Counted from the stretch's first letter, positions 35,163 through 43,678 are shown. The stretch: 64,000 bases of DNA from Bradyrhizobium erythrophlei (GCA_900129675.1 FSRD01000001.1:919501-983500); one strand, 5' to 3'. Program-made: numbers and translations. Notes: generated from the letters alone by a model not told the origin.

Positions 35163-35915
35163 TCAGGCGTCGAGCGGGACGACGCCGATGTCGCCCTTCA
35201 TGCCGAACGCCACGCCCGTCGCGTAAGCCGGATCGGTGAGGATCGACACGACGTTGTCGCCGACCTTGCGCGGCGGCATCGGCGCGCCGAAACCGGCGAG
35301 GAAGGTTTTGAGGCTGACGCCCTTACTGCTCGCGTAAGCCTCGGCCGCGGTGCGCCCGAGCTCGGTGTCGCCGATGATCTGCTGCGGAACGATCGCCTGG
35401 AAGCGGATACCGAGATCGAGCCGCTTGGCCAGATCGTTGGCATAGACCGCCATCAGCCACAGCATCCGTTTGGCGCCGGCATAGCTGCCGGACAGCGGCG
35501 AGCCGTTCAGCGCCGCGCCGCTGGAAGCGATGATCACGCGGCTGCCGCGGGCTAGGGGAAGCCGCAGCGCTTCCTGCACCCAGTGAAAGCCGGCCTTGAC
35601 GTCGACGTCCCACGCCCGGCTGAAATCTTCCCAGCTGAGTTCGTGAAGCGGGCCCATCGGCGGGGTCGCACCGGCGTTGAGCACGAGCACCGACGGTCGG
35701 ATGTCGGCGAGAACGCCATGCGCAAGCGTTGCCTCGGTGACGTCGCCGCGGACCACATTGACGCCGAGCCGTTTCGCGACTTCGTCGAGACGCTCCCGGT
35801 CGCGCGCGACGACGGTCACCCGCGCTTTGCGGGCCACCAGCGCCTCGACGATGCCGAGCCCGAGCCCGCGGCTCCCTCCGGTCACGACGACCTTTTGTCC
35901 TTCGAGAATATCCAT
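35163..35915 (-). CDS. SDR family oxidoreductase
   Basis: A 250-residue short-chain dehydrogenase: TGGSRGLGLG cofactor motif, LNAGATP in place of the NNAG motif, catalytic SSGAALNG (Ser) and YAGAKRMLW (Tyr-x3-Lys). The arginine-rich VVARDRERL after beta2 favours NADP(H). It is encoded by the same strand as the next SDR upstream and may share its promoter. Substrate unknown; location in the ECF cluster suggests detoxification of carbonyl compounds. Confidence 0.88.
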   Translation of the reverse strand: MDILEGQKVVVTGGSRGLGLGIVEALVARKARVTVVARDRERLDEVAKRLGVNVVRGDVTEATLAHGVLADIRPSVLVLNAGATPPMGPLHELSWEDFSRAWDVDVKAGFHWVQEALRLPLARGSRVIIASSGAALNGSPLSGSYAGAKRMLWLMAVYANDLAKRLDLGIRFQAIVPQQIIGDTELGRTAAEAYASSKGVSLKTFLAGFGAPMPPRKVGDNVVSILTDPAYATGVAFGMKGDIGVVPLDA

Positions 35916-35989
35916 GGCGATCGGTTCCTTTGCTCAATGCTGTTTTGGCTATCTTCAAACACCCGGTCGATGCAGATCAATGCGGATGG

Positions 35990-36757
35990 TCAGGCGACGC
36001 GTCGCTCGTTCACGCCGCCAGGCCAGCCACCATCGCGGCGACCTGCCGTTCCGAGGCCTTCGGCGAGGACTCGAACTGTCGGCCGAAATCCGCCGCAAAC
36101 GGATCCGGGAAGATGTATTCCTGCCCGGCCTCGATCCCTTCGAGAATCGCGCGCAGCCACGTCGCGCGGCGAGGTCTTCGGCATCGCAAGCTCGCGGCTC
36201 ATGTCGGTATCGACGGGGCCGGCGTAGACGCCGAACACCGAGGTACCCTGCGCCCCGAGCAGAATACGCGCGGCCTGGGTCAGGGAATGGAGCGCGGCCT
36301 TCGAAGCGCTGTAGGTCGGGACAAAGGGGAGGTTGGTGAGGCCGGCCGCGGAGCCGATGTTGACGACCGCGCCGCCGCCGTTCCTGGCCAGCGTCGGCGC
36401 AAGGCACTGGAGCAGCTGCAGTGGCCCGAAATAGTTCACCTCCATCTCGCGCCGGGCCTGGCCAATGACGATCGATTCCGCGATCCCGCCCATAAACGCC
36501 ACACCGGCGTTGTTGAAGACGAGATCGACGTCCGAAGCCGCGTCTGCGGCCGCGCTGATCTGGTCCGCGTCGGTCACGTCGAGCTGCAGCAAAACGAGCC
36601 GCTCGTCACGCAGCTCGCGCAGCGCCTCCGGATTGCGCGCAGTAGCGTAGACCTTCCCCACGCCCCGGCTGAGGAGCGCTTCCGTCAGTGCTCGCCCGAT
36701 GCCGCGGTTGGCGCCCGTTACCAGGGCGACGGCTCCTTTGATTTTCCGTGCATTCAT
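35990..36757 (-). CDS. SDR family oxidoreductase with C-terminal frameshift
   Basis: As read, 255 residues. Residues 1-200 are a normal SDR: TGANRGIGRA, NNAGVAFMG, SAAG and YSASKAAL (Tyr-x3-Lys). After PKTSPRDV the frame turns into arginine-rich sequence. Shifting one base in the GCGCGCG run near 36147-36157 restores a plausible family tail (AILEGIEAGQEYIFPDPF...) ending at a TGA at 36010-36012. So the true gene is probably 36010-36757, with a one-base insertion or two-base loss, real or a sequencing error. It has ECF-type promoter P2 50 bases upstream. Confidence 0.82.
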   Translation of the reverse strand: MNARKIKGAVALVTGANRGIGRALTEALLSRGVGKVYATARNPEALRELRDERLVLLQLDVTDADQISAAADAASDVDLVFNNAGVAFMGGIAESIVIGQARREMEVNYFGPLQLLQCLAPTLARNGGGAVVNIGSAAGLTNLPFVPTYSASKAALHSLTQAARILLGAQGTSVFGVYAGPVDTDMSRELAMPKTSPRDVAARDSRRDRGRAGIHLPGSVCGGFRPTVRVLAEGLGTAGRRDGGWPGGVNERRVA

Positions 36758-36783
36758 CGTCTCTTCCTTTCTTATCGCGTCTC

Positions 36784-36813
36784 GGTCTCAAGACGTTCGG
36801 TCTCAAGACGTTC
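36784..36813. repeat. Tandem 15-base duplication overlapping promoter P2
   Basis: Two perfect copies of GGTCTCAAGACGTTC in tandem. Each copy contains the GACG that on the minus strand is the CGTC -10 element, so the duplication offers a second -10 core 15 bases further on. Confidence 0.8.
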
Positions 36814-36832
36814 GGTTGCGGCAAAAGGATTC
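36807..36832 (-). promoter_or_regulatory. ECF-type promoter P2 (SDR gene)
   Basis: Minus strand GAATCC-N16-CGTC, 50 bases before the start codon at 36757. Identical in element sequence and spacing to P1. Confidence 0.7.
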
Positions 36833-36857
36833 GGGTCGAACAAATAAATTTTCGGCC

Positions 36858-36883
36858 GCATCCTTTGCCTGTTCCGTCTCGTC
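36858..36883 (+). promoter_or_regulatory. ECF-type promoter P3 (MFS gene)
   Basis: Plus strand GCATCC-N16-CGTC, 53 bases before the MFS start codon at 36936. One mismatch in the -35 element relative to P1 and P2; spacing is identical. Confidence 0.6.
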
Positions 36884-36935
36884 TTCTCTGCGAGAGCGCC
36901 GCGAGAGGCGGCATCAAGACCGGCGGAGAAGGACG

Positions 36936-38342
36936 ATGCAGGAAAGCTACGATCGCGGTGAGAAGAACTGGGTGCTCGGCGTTACGTCGCTCGCATCCTT
37001 CATGATGGCGCTGGATGCGCTGGTCATCACCACCGCCTTTGCCACCATCCGCGCCGACTTCGGCGCTTCCGTCGAGACGCTGCAATGGGCGATCAACGCC
37101 TTCAACCTGACTTTTGCCGTGCTGCTCCTGACCGGCGCCGCGCTCGGCGACCGGTTCGGGCGGCGGCGGATGTTTGCCGGAGGCATTGCGCTGTTCGTGC
37201 TGGCGTCGGCGGCCTGTGCGCTGTCCGGTTCGGCCGGATGGCTGATTGCGGCCCGCGCCGGGCAAGGCGCCGGCGCCGCACTGGTGATGCCGCTGGCGAT
37301 GGCGATCCTGAGCGGCGCCTTCCCGAAGGAAGAGCGCGCGCGGGCGCTCGGCATCTTCTCGGGCGTGACCGGATTCGCGCTGATCGTTGGCCCGGCCATC
37401 GGCGGTTTCATCACTGAAAGCTTTGGATGGCGCTGGATCTTCTGGATCAATCTTCCCATCGGCATCATCGCGATTGGCTTGGTGGTCGCTCGTTTGCGCG
37501 AAAGTTTTGGGCCGTCGGCGGGGCTGGACATCCCCGGATTGCTGCTGGTGGCGATCGCAGCGCTGGCGCTGGTCTGGAGCCTTCTGCGCGGCAATCTGGT
37601 GGGATGGACCAGTTCCGAGGTGATGAGCGCGCTCGTAGTGGGCCTGCTGTTCGCCATCGCCTTCGTCGCCCGGGAATGGCGCGCGGCAGCGCCGATGGTA
37701 CCGCTGCGACTGTTCGCATCGCGGTCATTTTCCGCCGCGCTGTCCGCGAGCTTCCTGTTTTACGCGGCGATGTACGGCGTGCTGTTCCAGCTGCCGCAAT
37801 TTCTGCAGACGACGCTCGGCTCCGGCCCGTTCGGCGCCGGTCTTCGGCTGCTGCCCTGGACCGCGACGCTGTTCGTGACCGCACCAATCGCAGGCTCGGT
37901 CGTCAACAAATTCGGCGAACGGCCGCTGGTCGTGACCGGCTTGCTGATGCAGGCGATCGGGTTTGGCTGGATCGCCGCCATCGCTATGCCCGGGCTCGCC
38001 TATTCAGCGCTGGTCGCGCCGTTGATCCTGGCCGGTGTCGGCGTGTCGATGGCAATGCCGGCGGCGCAGAACGCGATCCTGAGTTCGGTTGCGGTGACCG
38101 AAATGGGCAAGGCCTCCGGCGTCTTCAACATGGGGCGGTTTCTCGGCGGCATGTTCGGTATTGCAGCCCTGGTAGCTGTGTTCTCTGCAAGGGGAGCCGT
38201 CGATTCGGCTATCGGCTTCTCAACCGGCTTCGTCGCGGCGATGATGGTTGCGGCGGCGCTTTCGCTGGCAGGCGCGCTGGCCGGTCTATGTCTGCCGGCG
38301 CGGCCGCGCGTGGCCGGTGCGCAGGTGCCGCAGAAGGCCTGA
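36936..38342 (+). CDS. MFS drug exporter, DHA2 (14-TM) family
   Basis: A 468-residue transporter starting at 36936 (GGAGAAGG 4 bases upstream). About 14 hydrophobic segments; motif A LGDRFGRRRMFAGG after TM2, motif B RAGQGAGAALVMPLAMAIL and motif C-like GFALIVGPAIGGFITESFGWRW mark the proton/drug antiporter DHA2 group (EmrB/QacA). Divergent from the SDR gene, with back-to-back ECF-type promoters between them, so export and SDR chemistry are probably induced together. Confidence 0.92.
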   Translation: MQESYDRGEKNWVLGVTSLASFMMALDALVITTAFATIRADFGASVETLQWAINAFNLTFAVLLLTGAALGDRFGRRRMFAGGIALFVLASAACALSGSAGWLIAARAGQGAGAALVMPLAMAILSGAFPKEERARALGIFSGVTGFALIVGPAIGGFITESFGWRWIFWINLPIGIIAIGLVVARLRESFGPSAGLDIPGLLLVAIAALALVWSLLRGNLVGWTSSEVMSALVVGLLFAIAFVAREWRAAAPMVPLRLFASRSFSAALSASFLFYAAMYGVLFQLPQFLQTTLGSGPFGAGLRLLPWTATLFVTAPIAGSVVNKFGERPLVVTGLLMQAIGFGWIAAIAMPGLAYSALVAPLILAGVGVSMAMPAAQNAILSSVAVTEMGKASGVFNMGRFLGGMFGIAALVAVFSARGAVDSAIGFSTGFVAAMMVAAALSLAGALAGLCLPARPRVAGAQVPQKA

Positions 38343-38457
38343 CACCAATCGCGATACGTTTTCGCTATCGGCCGATTGGCAAACCAACCTTGGACCAGAC
38401 GCACAAATGCATACATAATCGAAGGCACGGAGACATCTGAAACCGAGGTCGCATCCC

Positions 38458-39732
38458 ATGACGAGCCCGCCGGCAGAACCCCATCGCGTGGTCATCGTCG
38501 GCGCCGGTTTTGGCGGCCTGGAGGCTGCATTCGGCCTGGCCGGCGCGCCGGTCAGGATCACGCTGATCGACCGCCGCAACCATCACCTGTTCCAGCCGCT
38601 GCTCTACCAGGTCGCGACCGCATCATTGGCGACCTCCGAGATCGCCTGGCCGATCCGCTATCTCTTGCGCGACCGGCCCGACGTCACGACGCTGTTCGCC
38701 AACGTCAATGGCGTCGACGCCGCGGCCAAGCGCGTGCTGCTTGATGACGGCGACGCCGTGGCCTACGACACGCTGATTCTCGCGACCGGCGCGCGTCACG
38801 CCTATTTCGGCCATGACGAATGGGAGCCGTTCGCGCCCGGCCTGAAGACGCTGGAAGACGCCACCACGCTGCGGCGGCGCATCCTGGTCGCTTTCGAGCG
38901 CGCCGAACGCGAGACCGATCCGGAGCGGCGGGCAGCGCTGCTCACTTTTGTCATTATTGGCGCAGGCCCGACCGGCGTCGAAATGGCCGGCACCATCGCC
39001 GACTTGGCGAAAGACACGCTGCCGCCCGACTTCCGCAACATCGACACCAGGAAGGCGCGCGTGGTGCTGATCGAGGCAGGTCCCCGCGTGCTCGCAGGTT
39101 TTCCGGACGATCTGTCGGCCTATGCGCATGCCTCGCTCGAAAGCATCGGCGTCGAGGTGGTGCTCGATAAGCCCGTCACCGAATGCACCGCCGATGGTGT
39201 GGTCTTTGGCGGCAACCGGCTGGAGGCCAAAACCATCGTCTGGGCCGCCGGCGTTCGTGCCTCGCGGGCCGCGGAGTGGCTGGGCGCACCGGCCGATCGC
39301 GCCCACCGCGTACAAGTGCTGCCGGATATGACGATACCCGGCCATCCCGATATCTTTGCCGTCGGCGACACCACGACGATTGCAGATCCTCACGGCAAGC
39401 CGGTGCCGGGCATCGCGCCGGCCGCCAAGCAGGAGGGCCGCTATGTCGCGGCCCTCATCAAGGCACGGCTGAGCGGCGGCACGCTGCCGCCGTTCCGCTA
39501 CAAGCACGCCGGCAGCCTGGCGCAGATCGGCAAGCGCAAGGCCGTGATCGATTTCGGCTGGCTCAAATTGCGCGGCAACCTCGCCTGGTGGATCTGGGGC
39601 ATCGCCCACATCTACTTCCTGATCGGGCTGCGTCACCGCCTCAGCGTCGCACTGAGCTGGCTCTGGATCCACGCCCGGGATCAGCGCGCCGCGCGGCTGA
39701 TCACACAGGGCAGCAGCAAGGTCACGCAGTGA
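38458..39732 (+). CDS. ndh: NADH dehydrogenase type II (NDH-2), FAD-dependent
   Basis: A 424-residue flavoprotein. FAD Rossmann motif VVIVGAGFGGLEAA at the N-terminus, NAD motif FVIIGAGPTGVEMAG near residue 164, the AQ-type quinone-site region GIAPAAKQEGRYVA, and a C-terminal amphipathic/hydrophobic segment (WWIWGIAHIYFLIG) for membrane attachment. It passes electrons from NADH to quinone without pumping protons. It follows the MFS gene by 115 bases and could be read from the same promoter, but is likely independent. Confidence 0.92.
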   Translation: MTSPPAEPHRVVIVGAGFGGLEAAFGLAGAPVRITLIDRRNHHLFQPLLYQVATASLATSEIAWPIRYLLRDRPDVTTLFANVNGVDAAAKRVLLDDGDAVAYDTLILATGARHAYFGHDEWEPFAPGLKTLEDATTLRRRILVAFERAERETDPERRAALLTFVIIGAGPTGVEMAGTIADLAKDTLPPDFRNIDTRKARVVLIEAGPRVLAGFPDDLSAYAHASLESIGVEVVLDKPVTECTADGVVFGGNRLEAKTIVWAAGVRASRAAEWLGAPADRAHRVQVLPDMTIPGHPDIFAVGDTTTIADPHGKPVPGIAPAAKQEGRYVAALIKARLSGGTLPPFRYKHAGSLAQIGKRKAVIDFGWLKLRGNLAWWIWGIAHIYFLIGLRHRLSVALSWLWIHARDQRAARLITQGSSKVTQ

Positions 39733-39833
39733 GGCGTCAAGCTTCTCCGGCCATGGCCTGAATCCTGGGTGCGTGGAGAGCCAATAACCTCCAGCAAAGC
39801 TGGAGGTTTGATTGGGAACCGCCAAAGGCGGTT

Positions 39834-40038
39834 TTAAGGGATGTTTGGACGATTGATTGGATTTTGGGCTGCTGAAATCTTCAGCTCAAACTGCTCCAAT
39901 TGCCGATCGGCCAGTTCTTGGTTTCTGATGTAGGCCCGGATCACTTCCTCGTCCCGGCCAACGGTCGTGACAAAGTATCCGCGCGCCCAGAATTTGTGGC
40001 CCAGAAAATTCCGCATCTTGCGTTCGACATTCTGCGCG
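39834..40038 (-). CDS. tnpA: IS200-type transposase TnpA, 3' exon
   Basis: Codes for the C-terminal 67 residues (AQNVERKMRNFLGHKFWARG onward) plus the last base of the Ile codon that the intron interrupts. It holds the catalytic Tyr region IRAYIRNQE. The matching 5' exon is at 41972-42243; joined, they give a 158-residue Y1 HUH transposase with normal junction S-I-W-I-A-Q-N. An upstream extension of this frame into the intron is not real coding. Confidence 0.85.
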
Positions 40039-40103
40039 GTAGGGTCGAGGACTGGCGCGCCGGCAGGCCTTTCGACCGCGCCACGTTTCCAGTCCCCTCC
40101 GCG

Positions 40104-40137
40104 TCGCACGCAGCATGCGGATTTCCCGCACTGCGCG
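40104..40137 (-). ncRNA. Group II intron domain V hairpin
   Basis: Minus strand folds as GCGCGCAG-TGCGG-GAAA-TCCGCA-TG-CTGCGTGC: a 34-base hairpin with internal bulge and GAAA tetraloop, the catalytic core of group II introns. It is 33 bases downstream of the reverse transcriptase stop, the normal position. Confidence 0.75.
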
Positions 40138-40170
40138 CCCCCATTTACTTCACGCCAAGGCTTATGGGAC

Positions 40171-41460
40171 CTATCCGGCTGGGGCAGCTTTCGGTCCGTC
40201 GTGTCGCACTCGATAGCCGTTGAACAGCCCGAGAGTGTCGTACAGCCACGCCCTATTCCACCGCTTCCAGCAGAAGCCCTTTCGTTTCTGAGCTTGCGCC
40301 AGTTGGCGCCTGACCTTCTTCTCCACCCAATCTTTGATGTAGCTGAAGCACTCACTGGAGTGTCCAACCGCGAAGTAGTTCACCCACCCCCGGAGCTTCG
40401 GATTGAGCAGGCTTATTACCCTGCCAATCGGCTGCGACCGGTGTCGGCGAAACACCTCTTTAAGCTCACGCAGAAGCGCCGTCCGCTTTTTGAGCTTGGG
40501 CGTGTAATGCGGCCGCATCGCTCCGCGTAGGCTGCGGAGGTAGCGGAAGTCGAACCCCAGGAAACTGAAGCTTTCGCCTCGTTCCAGGTTTACTGTTCGG
40601 CTCTTTTCATCCTGCAGCTTGGCGAACTCCTCCCGAAGTCGTTTGGTCACGGCTCCAATCAGCCAGTCATGACGTTTGTAGGCGTCGATCAAGACCACCA
40701 GGTCGTCAGCGAATCGCGCGTATTCGACGTGGGTGTACTTGCCGTTGCGGGTGACTTCCCGCGCTCGCTCCAGCATCTTGTCCACCTCATTGAGGTAGAG
40801 ATTACTGAGCAAGGGCGAGATCACACCGCCCTGCGGAACGCCCTTCTTGCCAGCGGCTTTCAGCATAATCTTCAGCAGATGCATGATGTCCGCGTCATCA
40901 ACCCGCTGCGCCACTTTCGCCAACAGCCGGTCATGCCGGACATTGTCAAAGTAGGCCCGCAGGTCAAAGTCGAGAACCCGTACCTTCCGTTGGACTATTG
41001 CTTCAGCCACTCGCTTGATCGCATCATGTGCTGTCCGCTTGGGACGATATCCAAACGATCCCGGTTGGAAGTCAGCCTCGAACACAGGCTCGAGGATGAG
41101 CTTGAGCGCACCTTGCACCACTCTGTCGCGGATCGCCGGAATCGAGAGGACACGGACTTTGCCCCCGTCCTTCGGTATCTCCTGCCTCCGCGCGGGGAGT
41201 GGCTGATAGGTACGCCCGGTCAGTTCGTCCCGTAGTTGCTCGAGCAGAGCCTCCACGCCTTGCGCCTCGATGGCCTCGAACGTGACCCCGTCTATTCCCG
41301 GTGCTCCATCGTTCTTTTTGGCCATCTCGTACGCAGCGCGCAGCGTCTCCATCTTGCAAACGTGGACGTACAGTCCCCAAAAACGCCAGGACGGTTCAGC
41401 CTTCGCCTTGACGTATAGTCTCCGCCTCAGGTCTTGCAAATCGATGGACGCCTTTGTCAT
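40171..41460 (-). CDS. ltrA: Group II intron reverse transcriptase/maturase
   Basis: A 429-residue intron-encoded protein starting at 41460 (MTKASIDLQDLRRRL); the frame is open further upstream but that is intron RNA. RT motifs: GAPGIDGVTFE, RVLSIPAIRDRVVQGAL, GSFGYRPKRTAHDAI, DLRAYFDNVRHDRLL, KGVPQGGVISPLLSNLYL and the active site YARFADD (FADD in place of YADD). Domain X is GWVNYFAVGHSSECFSYI. No HNH endonuclease domain follows, so mobility would be by the endonuclease-independent route known from RmInt1-like introns. Likely intact. Confidence 0.93.
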   Translation of the reverse strand: MTKASIDLQDLRRRLYVKAKAEPSWRFWGLYVHVCKMETLRAAYEMAKKNDGAPGIDGVTFEAIEAQGVEALLEQLRDELTGRTYQPLPARRQEIPKDGGKVRVLSIPAIRDRVVQGALKLILEPVFEADFQPGSFGYRPKRTAHDAIKRVAEAIVQRKVRVLDFDLRAYFDNVRHDRLLAKVAQRVDDADIMHLLKIMLKAAGKKGVPQGGVISPLLSNLYLNEVDKMLERAREVTRNGKYTHVEYARFADDLVVLIDAYKRHDWLIGAVTKRLREEFAKLQDEKSRTVNLERGESFSFLGFDFRYLRSLRGAMRPHYTPKLKKRTALLRELKEVFRRHRSQPIGRVISLLNPKLRGWVNYFAVGHSSECFSYIKDWVEKKVRRQLAQAQKRKGFCWKRWNRAWLYDTLGLFNGYRVRHDGPKAAPAG

Positions 41461-41751
41461 CTCGTCCTTGCCTTCCTTATGTTGGAGACATCGCAAATGG
41501 CAGGGCCCCTTGGCTCCACGGACATTACTCCGCTTCGTCGCTACTACGGACCCGGCCGCCACCTTCTCGTCTTCGGCCGCCTTCCCGGTGTCGCCGGTTA
41601 TACGGCCTACCTTGCTCCGGCGATTTCTCCCCGGGACGAGGAAGGCTTCTCCAGTTGCTTGGCATGTCCTTGTCACCGTGCCGTCGCTTCCACCCCGCCG
41701 AGATGAACAGTCGTGTCGGTTAGTGTTCGGCTGTTCATGCTGCCTTCGCCC

Positions 41752-41758
41752 TATGGAT
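41752..41758 (-). other. Intron EBS1 candidate
   Basis: Minus strand ATCCATA, perfectly complementary to the last seven bases of the tnpA 5' exon, TATGGAT. It is 214 bases into the intron, within domain I where EBS1 is expected. Confidence 0.6.
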
Positions 41759-41971
41759 GCGGGCTCGGCCCTCGGACTTACTTCTTTTCGAGGCCACAAC
41801 GCGTTCACTGTTATTACGGCCCGGTGACTCGTTAATCTCCCCCAGGGAGATTTTGTCGATAGGCTTCGTAGGTTCTGTTTCCATCTCCTCCGCTATCCGA
41901 ACTACGGGGCTCTAACTTCTACCCCGGCAGGACTGTCCCCTGCTGAACATGCTAGCCTTTACTGGACACAC

Positions 41972-42243
41972 ATCCATATCGAACTCTTCCCTTTCATGTA
42001 TCCGATGATCTGCGCCACCGAATATTTGGGAGGTATCGATATCAACATGTGAACGTGATCCGGCATCAAATGTCCTTCTTCGATCCGGCACTCCTTCCGT
42101 CGCGCCAGATCGTGAAATACTTGACCCAGATGCCGTTTTATTTTGCCGAAAAGCAGCTTCTTGCGATACTTCGGCGTAAACACGACGTGGTACTTGCACT
42201 CCCAGGTCGCGTGATTAAGATGATTGAACTCTGCTTCCATCAT
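41972..42243 (-). CDS. tnpA: IS200-type transposase TnpA, 5' exon
   Basis: Codes for the N-terminal 90 residues (MMEAEFNHLNHATWECKYHV...) and two bases of the next codon. It contains the HUH metal motif DHVHMLISIPP and the family start HATWECKYHVVFTPKYR. Without splicing, translation stops four codons into the intron. The HUH motif and the catalytic Tyr are on different exons, so transposase needs splicing. Confidence 0.85.
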
Positions 42244-42372
42244 GGTCTCCTTGAGGGTTCTTGGCGGTTCCCCAAGGAGACTTCATGACTTTATTCCCGT
42301 AGCTGTAAAACTTCCTGTTTTCGCCCCGCCACAGGCGGGGGCTTAGCAGGTTTGGTTAGGGTGAGAAGTTTG

Positions 42373-42462
42373 TAGGGTGGGCAAAGGCGCGACAGCGCCG
42401 TGCCCACCATCTATCAACATCGGCATTCCAAATGGTGGGCACGCTTCGCTTTGCCCTACGAC
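42373..42462. repeat. Inverted repeat next to the IS element
   Basis: GTAGGGTGGGCAAAGGCGCG at the left and GGTGGGCACGCTTCGCTTTGCCCTACG at the right form an inverted pair just downstream of the binding-protein gene; may act as its terminator. Confidence 0.7.
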
Positions 42463-42463
42463 C

Positions 42464-43678
42464 TCATTTCACCAGGGAACACCCGCCATCCGCCAGCGGA
42501 CGGAACGCCTGCTCCGCCGGAATCATCGACACCAGTCTGTAGTAATCATACGGATATTTCGACTCCTCCGGCTTCTTGACCTCGAACAGGTACATCGGGT
42601 GAATGACGCGGCCGTCCTGGCGGATGGTGACGTCGCCGAACAATTTGTCCTTGCCCTTGAATTTCTTCATCTGCGGCACGGCGTCTTTCGCGTCATCGCT
42701 GCCGGTCGCCGCCACCGCGTTGAGATAGGCGAGCGTGGAGGCATAGACGCCGGCCTGATTGCCGCTCGGCATCTTGCCGTTCATGCCGGGACGTGCCGCA
42801 AAGCGTTTTGCGAAGGCGCGGGTGTCGTCGTCCATGTCCCAGTAGAAGGCTTCCAGCAGTTGCAGGCCCTGGGCCACCTTCAGCCCCATGCCGTGGACGT
42901 CGTTGACGAACAGCAGGAACGCCACCATGGTCTGGCCACCCTGCTGGATGCCGAATTCCGCCGCCTGCTTGACCGCGTTGATGGTGTCGCCGCCGGCATT
43001 GGCAAGCCCAATCACCTTGGCCCTGGAAGTCTGCGCCTGCAGCAGGAAGGATGCGAAATCCGAGGTGCCGAGCGGGTGCCTGGCTGAGCCCAGCACCTTG
43101 CCGCCGTGCTTCTCGATGTAATTGGTGGCCTCGGCCTCGATACCCTGGCCGAGCGCGTAATTCACCGTGACGAAATACCAATCCTTGCCGCCGCGCGCCA
43201 TCATCGCCGCCGCGGTGGTGTTGCCGGTCGCCCAGGCGTCGTTGACCCATTGAATGGTGTTCGGCGAGCAGGCTTTTCCGGTCAGGTCGGAGCTTGCGGT
43301 CGATGAGGCCAGGAACGTCATGCGGGTGTCGCGCAGCAGCGAATTGATCGTGAGGCCGACCGCCGAATTCGGCACGTCGACGATGGCATCGACGCCGTCT
43401 ACGTCGAGCCATTTGCGCGCGATCGCGGAGCCCACATCGGCCTTGTTCTGATGATCGGCATAGACGATCTCGACTTTGATGTTCTTACCGCCGCCGGCAA
43501 AATCCTCCGCGGCCATGCGCGCAGCTTCCACCGAGCCCATGCCGTTGGTGTCCTGAAAGATGCCGGAGATGTCGTTGAGCACGCCGATGCGGACCACGTT
43601 GTCGGATATTTCGGCCTGCGCCGCGCCCCCCGTCGCGCATATCGCGGCAAGTACCACAGCCCAATTCAAGCCCCTCAT
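42464..43678 (-). CDS. ABC transporter substrate-binding protein (HAAT family), P450 operon
   Basis: A 404-residue binding protein with signal peptide (MRGLNWAVVLAAICATGGAAQA) and the peripla_BP_6 start ISDNVVRIGVLNDISGIFQD. It lies 58 bases after the ferredoxin gene in the order P450-ferredoxin-binding protein, so it is probably co-transcribed and may bind the P450 substrate, a methoxylated benzoate or similar. No permease or ATPase genes are linked; it may share a transporter core encoded elsewhere. Confidence 0.9.
   Translation of the reverse strand: MRGLNWAVVLAAICATGGAAQAEISDNVVRIGVLNDISGIFQDTNGMGSVEAARMAAEDFAGGGKNIKVEIVYADHQNKADVGSAIARKWLDVDGVDAIVDVPNSAVGLTINSLLRDTRMTFLASSTASSDLTGKACSPNTIQWVNDAWATGNTTAAAMMARGGKDWYFVTVNYALGQGIEAEATNYIEKHGGKVLGSARHPLGTSDFASFLLQAQTSRAKVIGLANAGGDTINAVKQAAEFGIQQGGQTMVAFLLFVNDVHGMGLKVAQGLQLLEAFYWDMDDDTRAFAKRFAARPGMNGKMPSGNQAGVYASTLAYLNAVAATGSDDAKDAVPQMKKFKGKDKLFGDVTIRQDGRVIHPMYLFEVKKPEESKYPYDYYRLVSMIPAEQAFRPLADGGCSLVK

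Larger units (their letters stand above)
40039..41971 (-). mobile_element. Group II intron inserted in IS200 tnpA
   Basis: A 1,933-base intron on the same strand as tnpA. It begins GTGTG (the conserved 5' end) at 41971 and ends CCCTAC (the AY end) at 40039. Removal restores the tnpA frame exactly (AT | C GCG CAG gives Ile-Ala-Gln). An EBS1 candidate ATCCATA at 41752-41758 pairs over 7 bases with the exon end TATGGAT. A domain V hairpin with GAAA loop lies at 40104-40137, and the intron encodes its own reverse transcriptase. Confidence 0.88.
39785..42355 (-). mobile_element. IS200/IS605-family insertion sequence, split by a group II intron
   Basis: Both ends carry subterminal hairpins and no terminal inverted repeats, as expected for this family: CCTCCAGC-AAA-GCTGGAGG at 39788-39806 and AACCGCC-AAA-GGCGGTT at 39817-39833 on one side, GCCCCGCC-ACA-GGCGGGGG near 42323-42341 on the other. 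The single gene tnpA (minus strand) is in two exons around the intron. No tnpB is present. Exact outer boundaries are estimates. Confidence 0.8.

Noticed and set aside
39834..40367. A 177-codon frame ending in TnpA sequence
   Set aside because: Only its last 67 codons (from 40038) are transposase; the upstream part is group II intron RNA including domain V.
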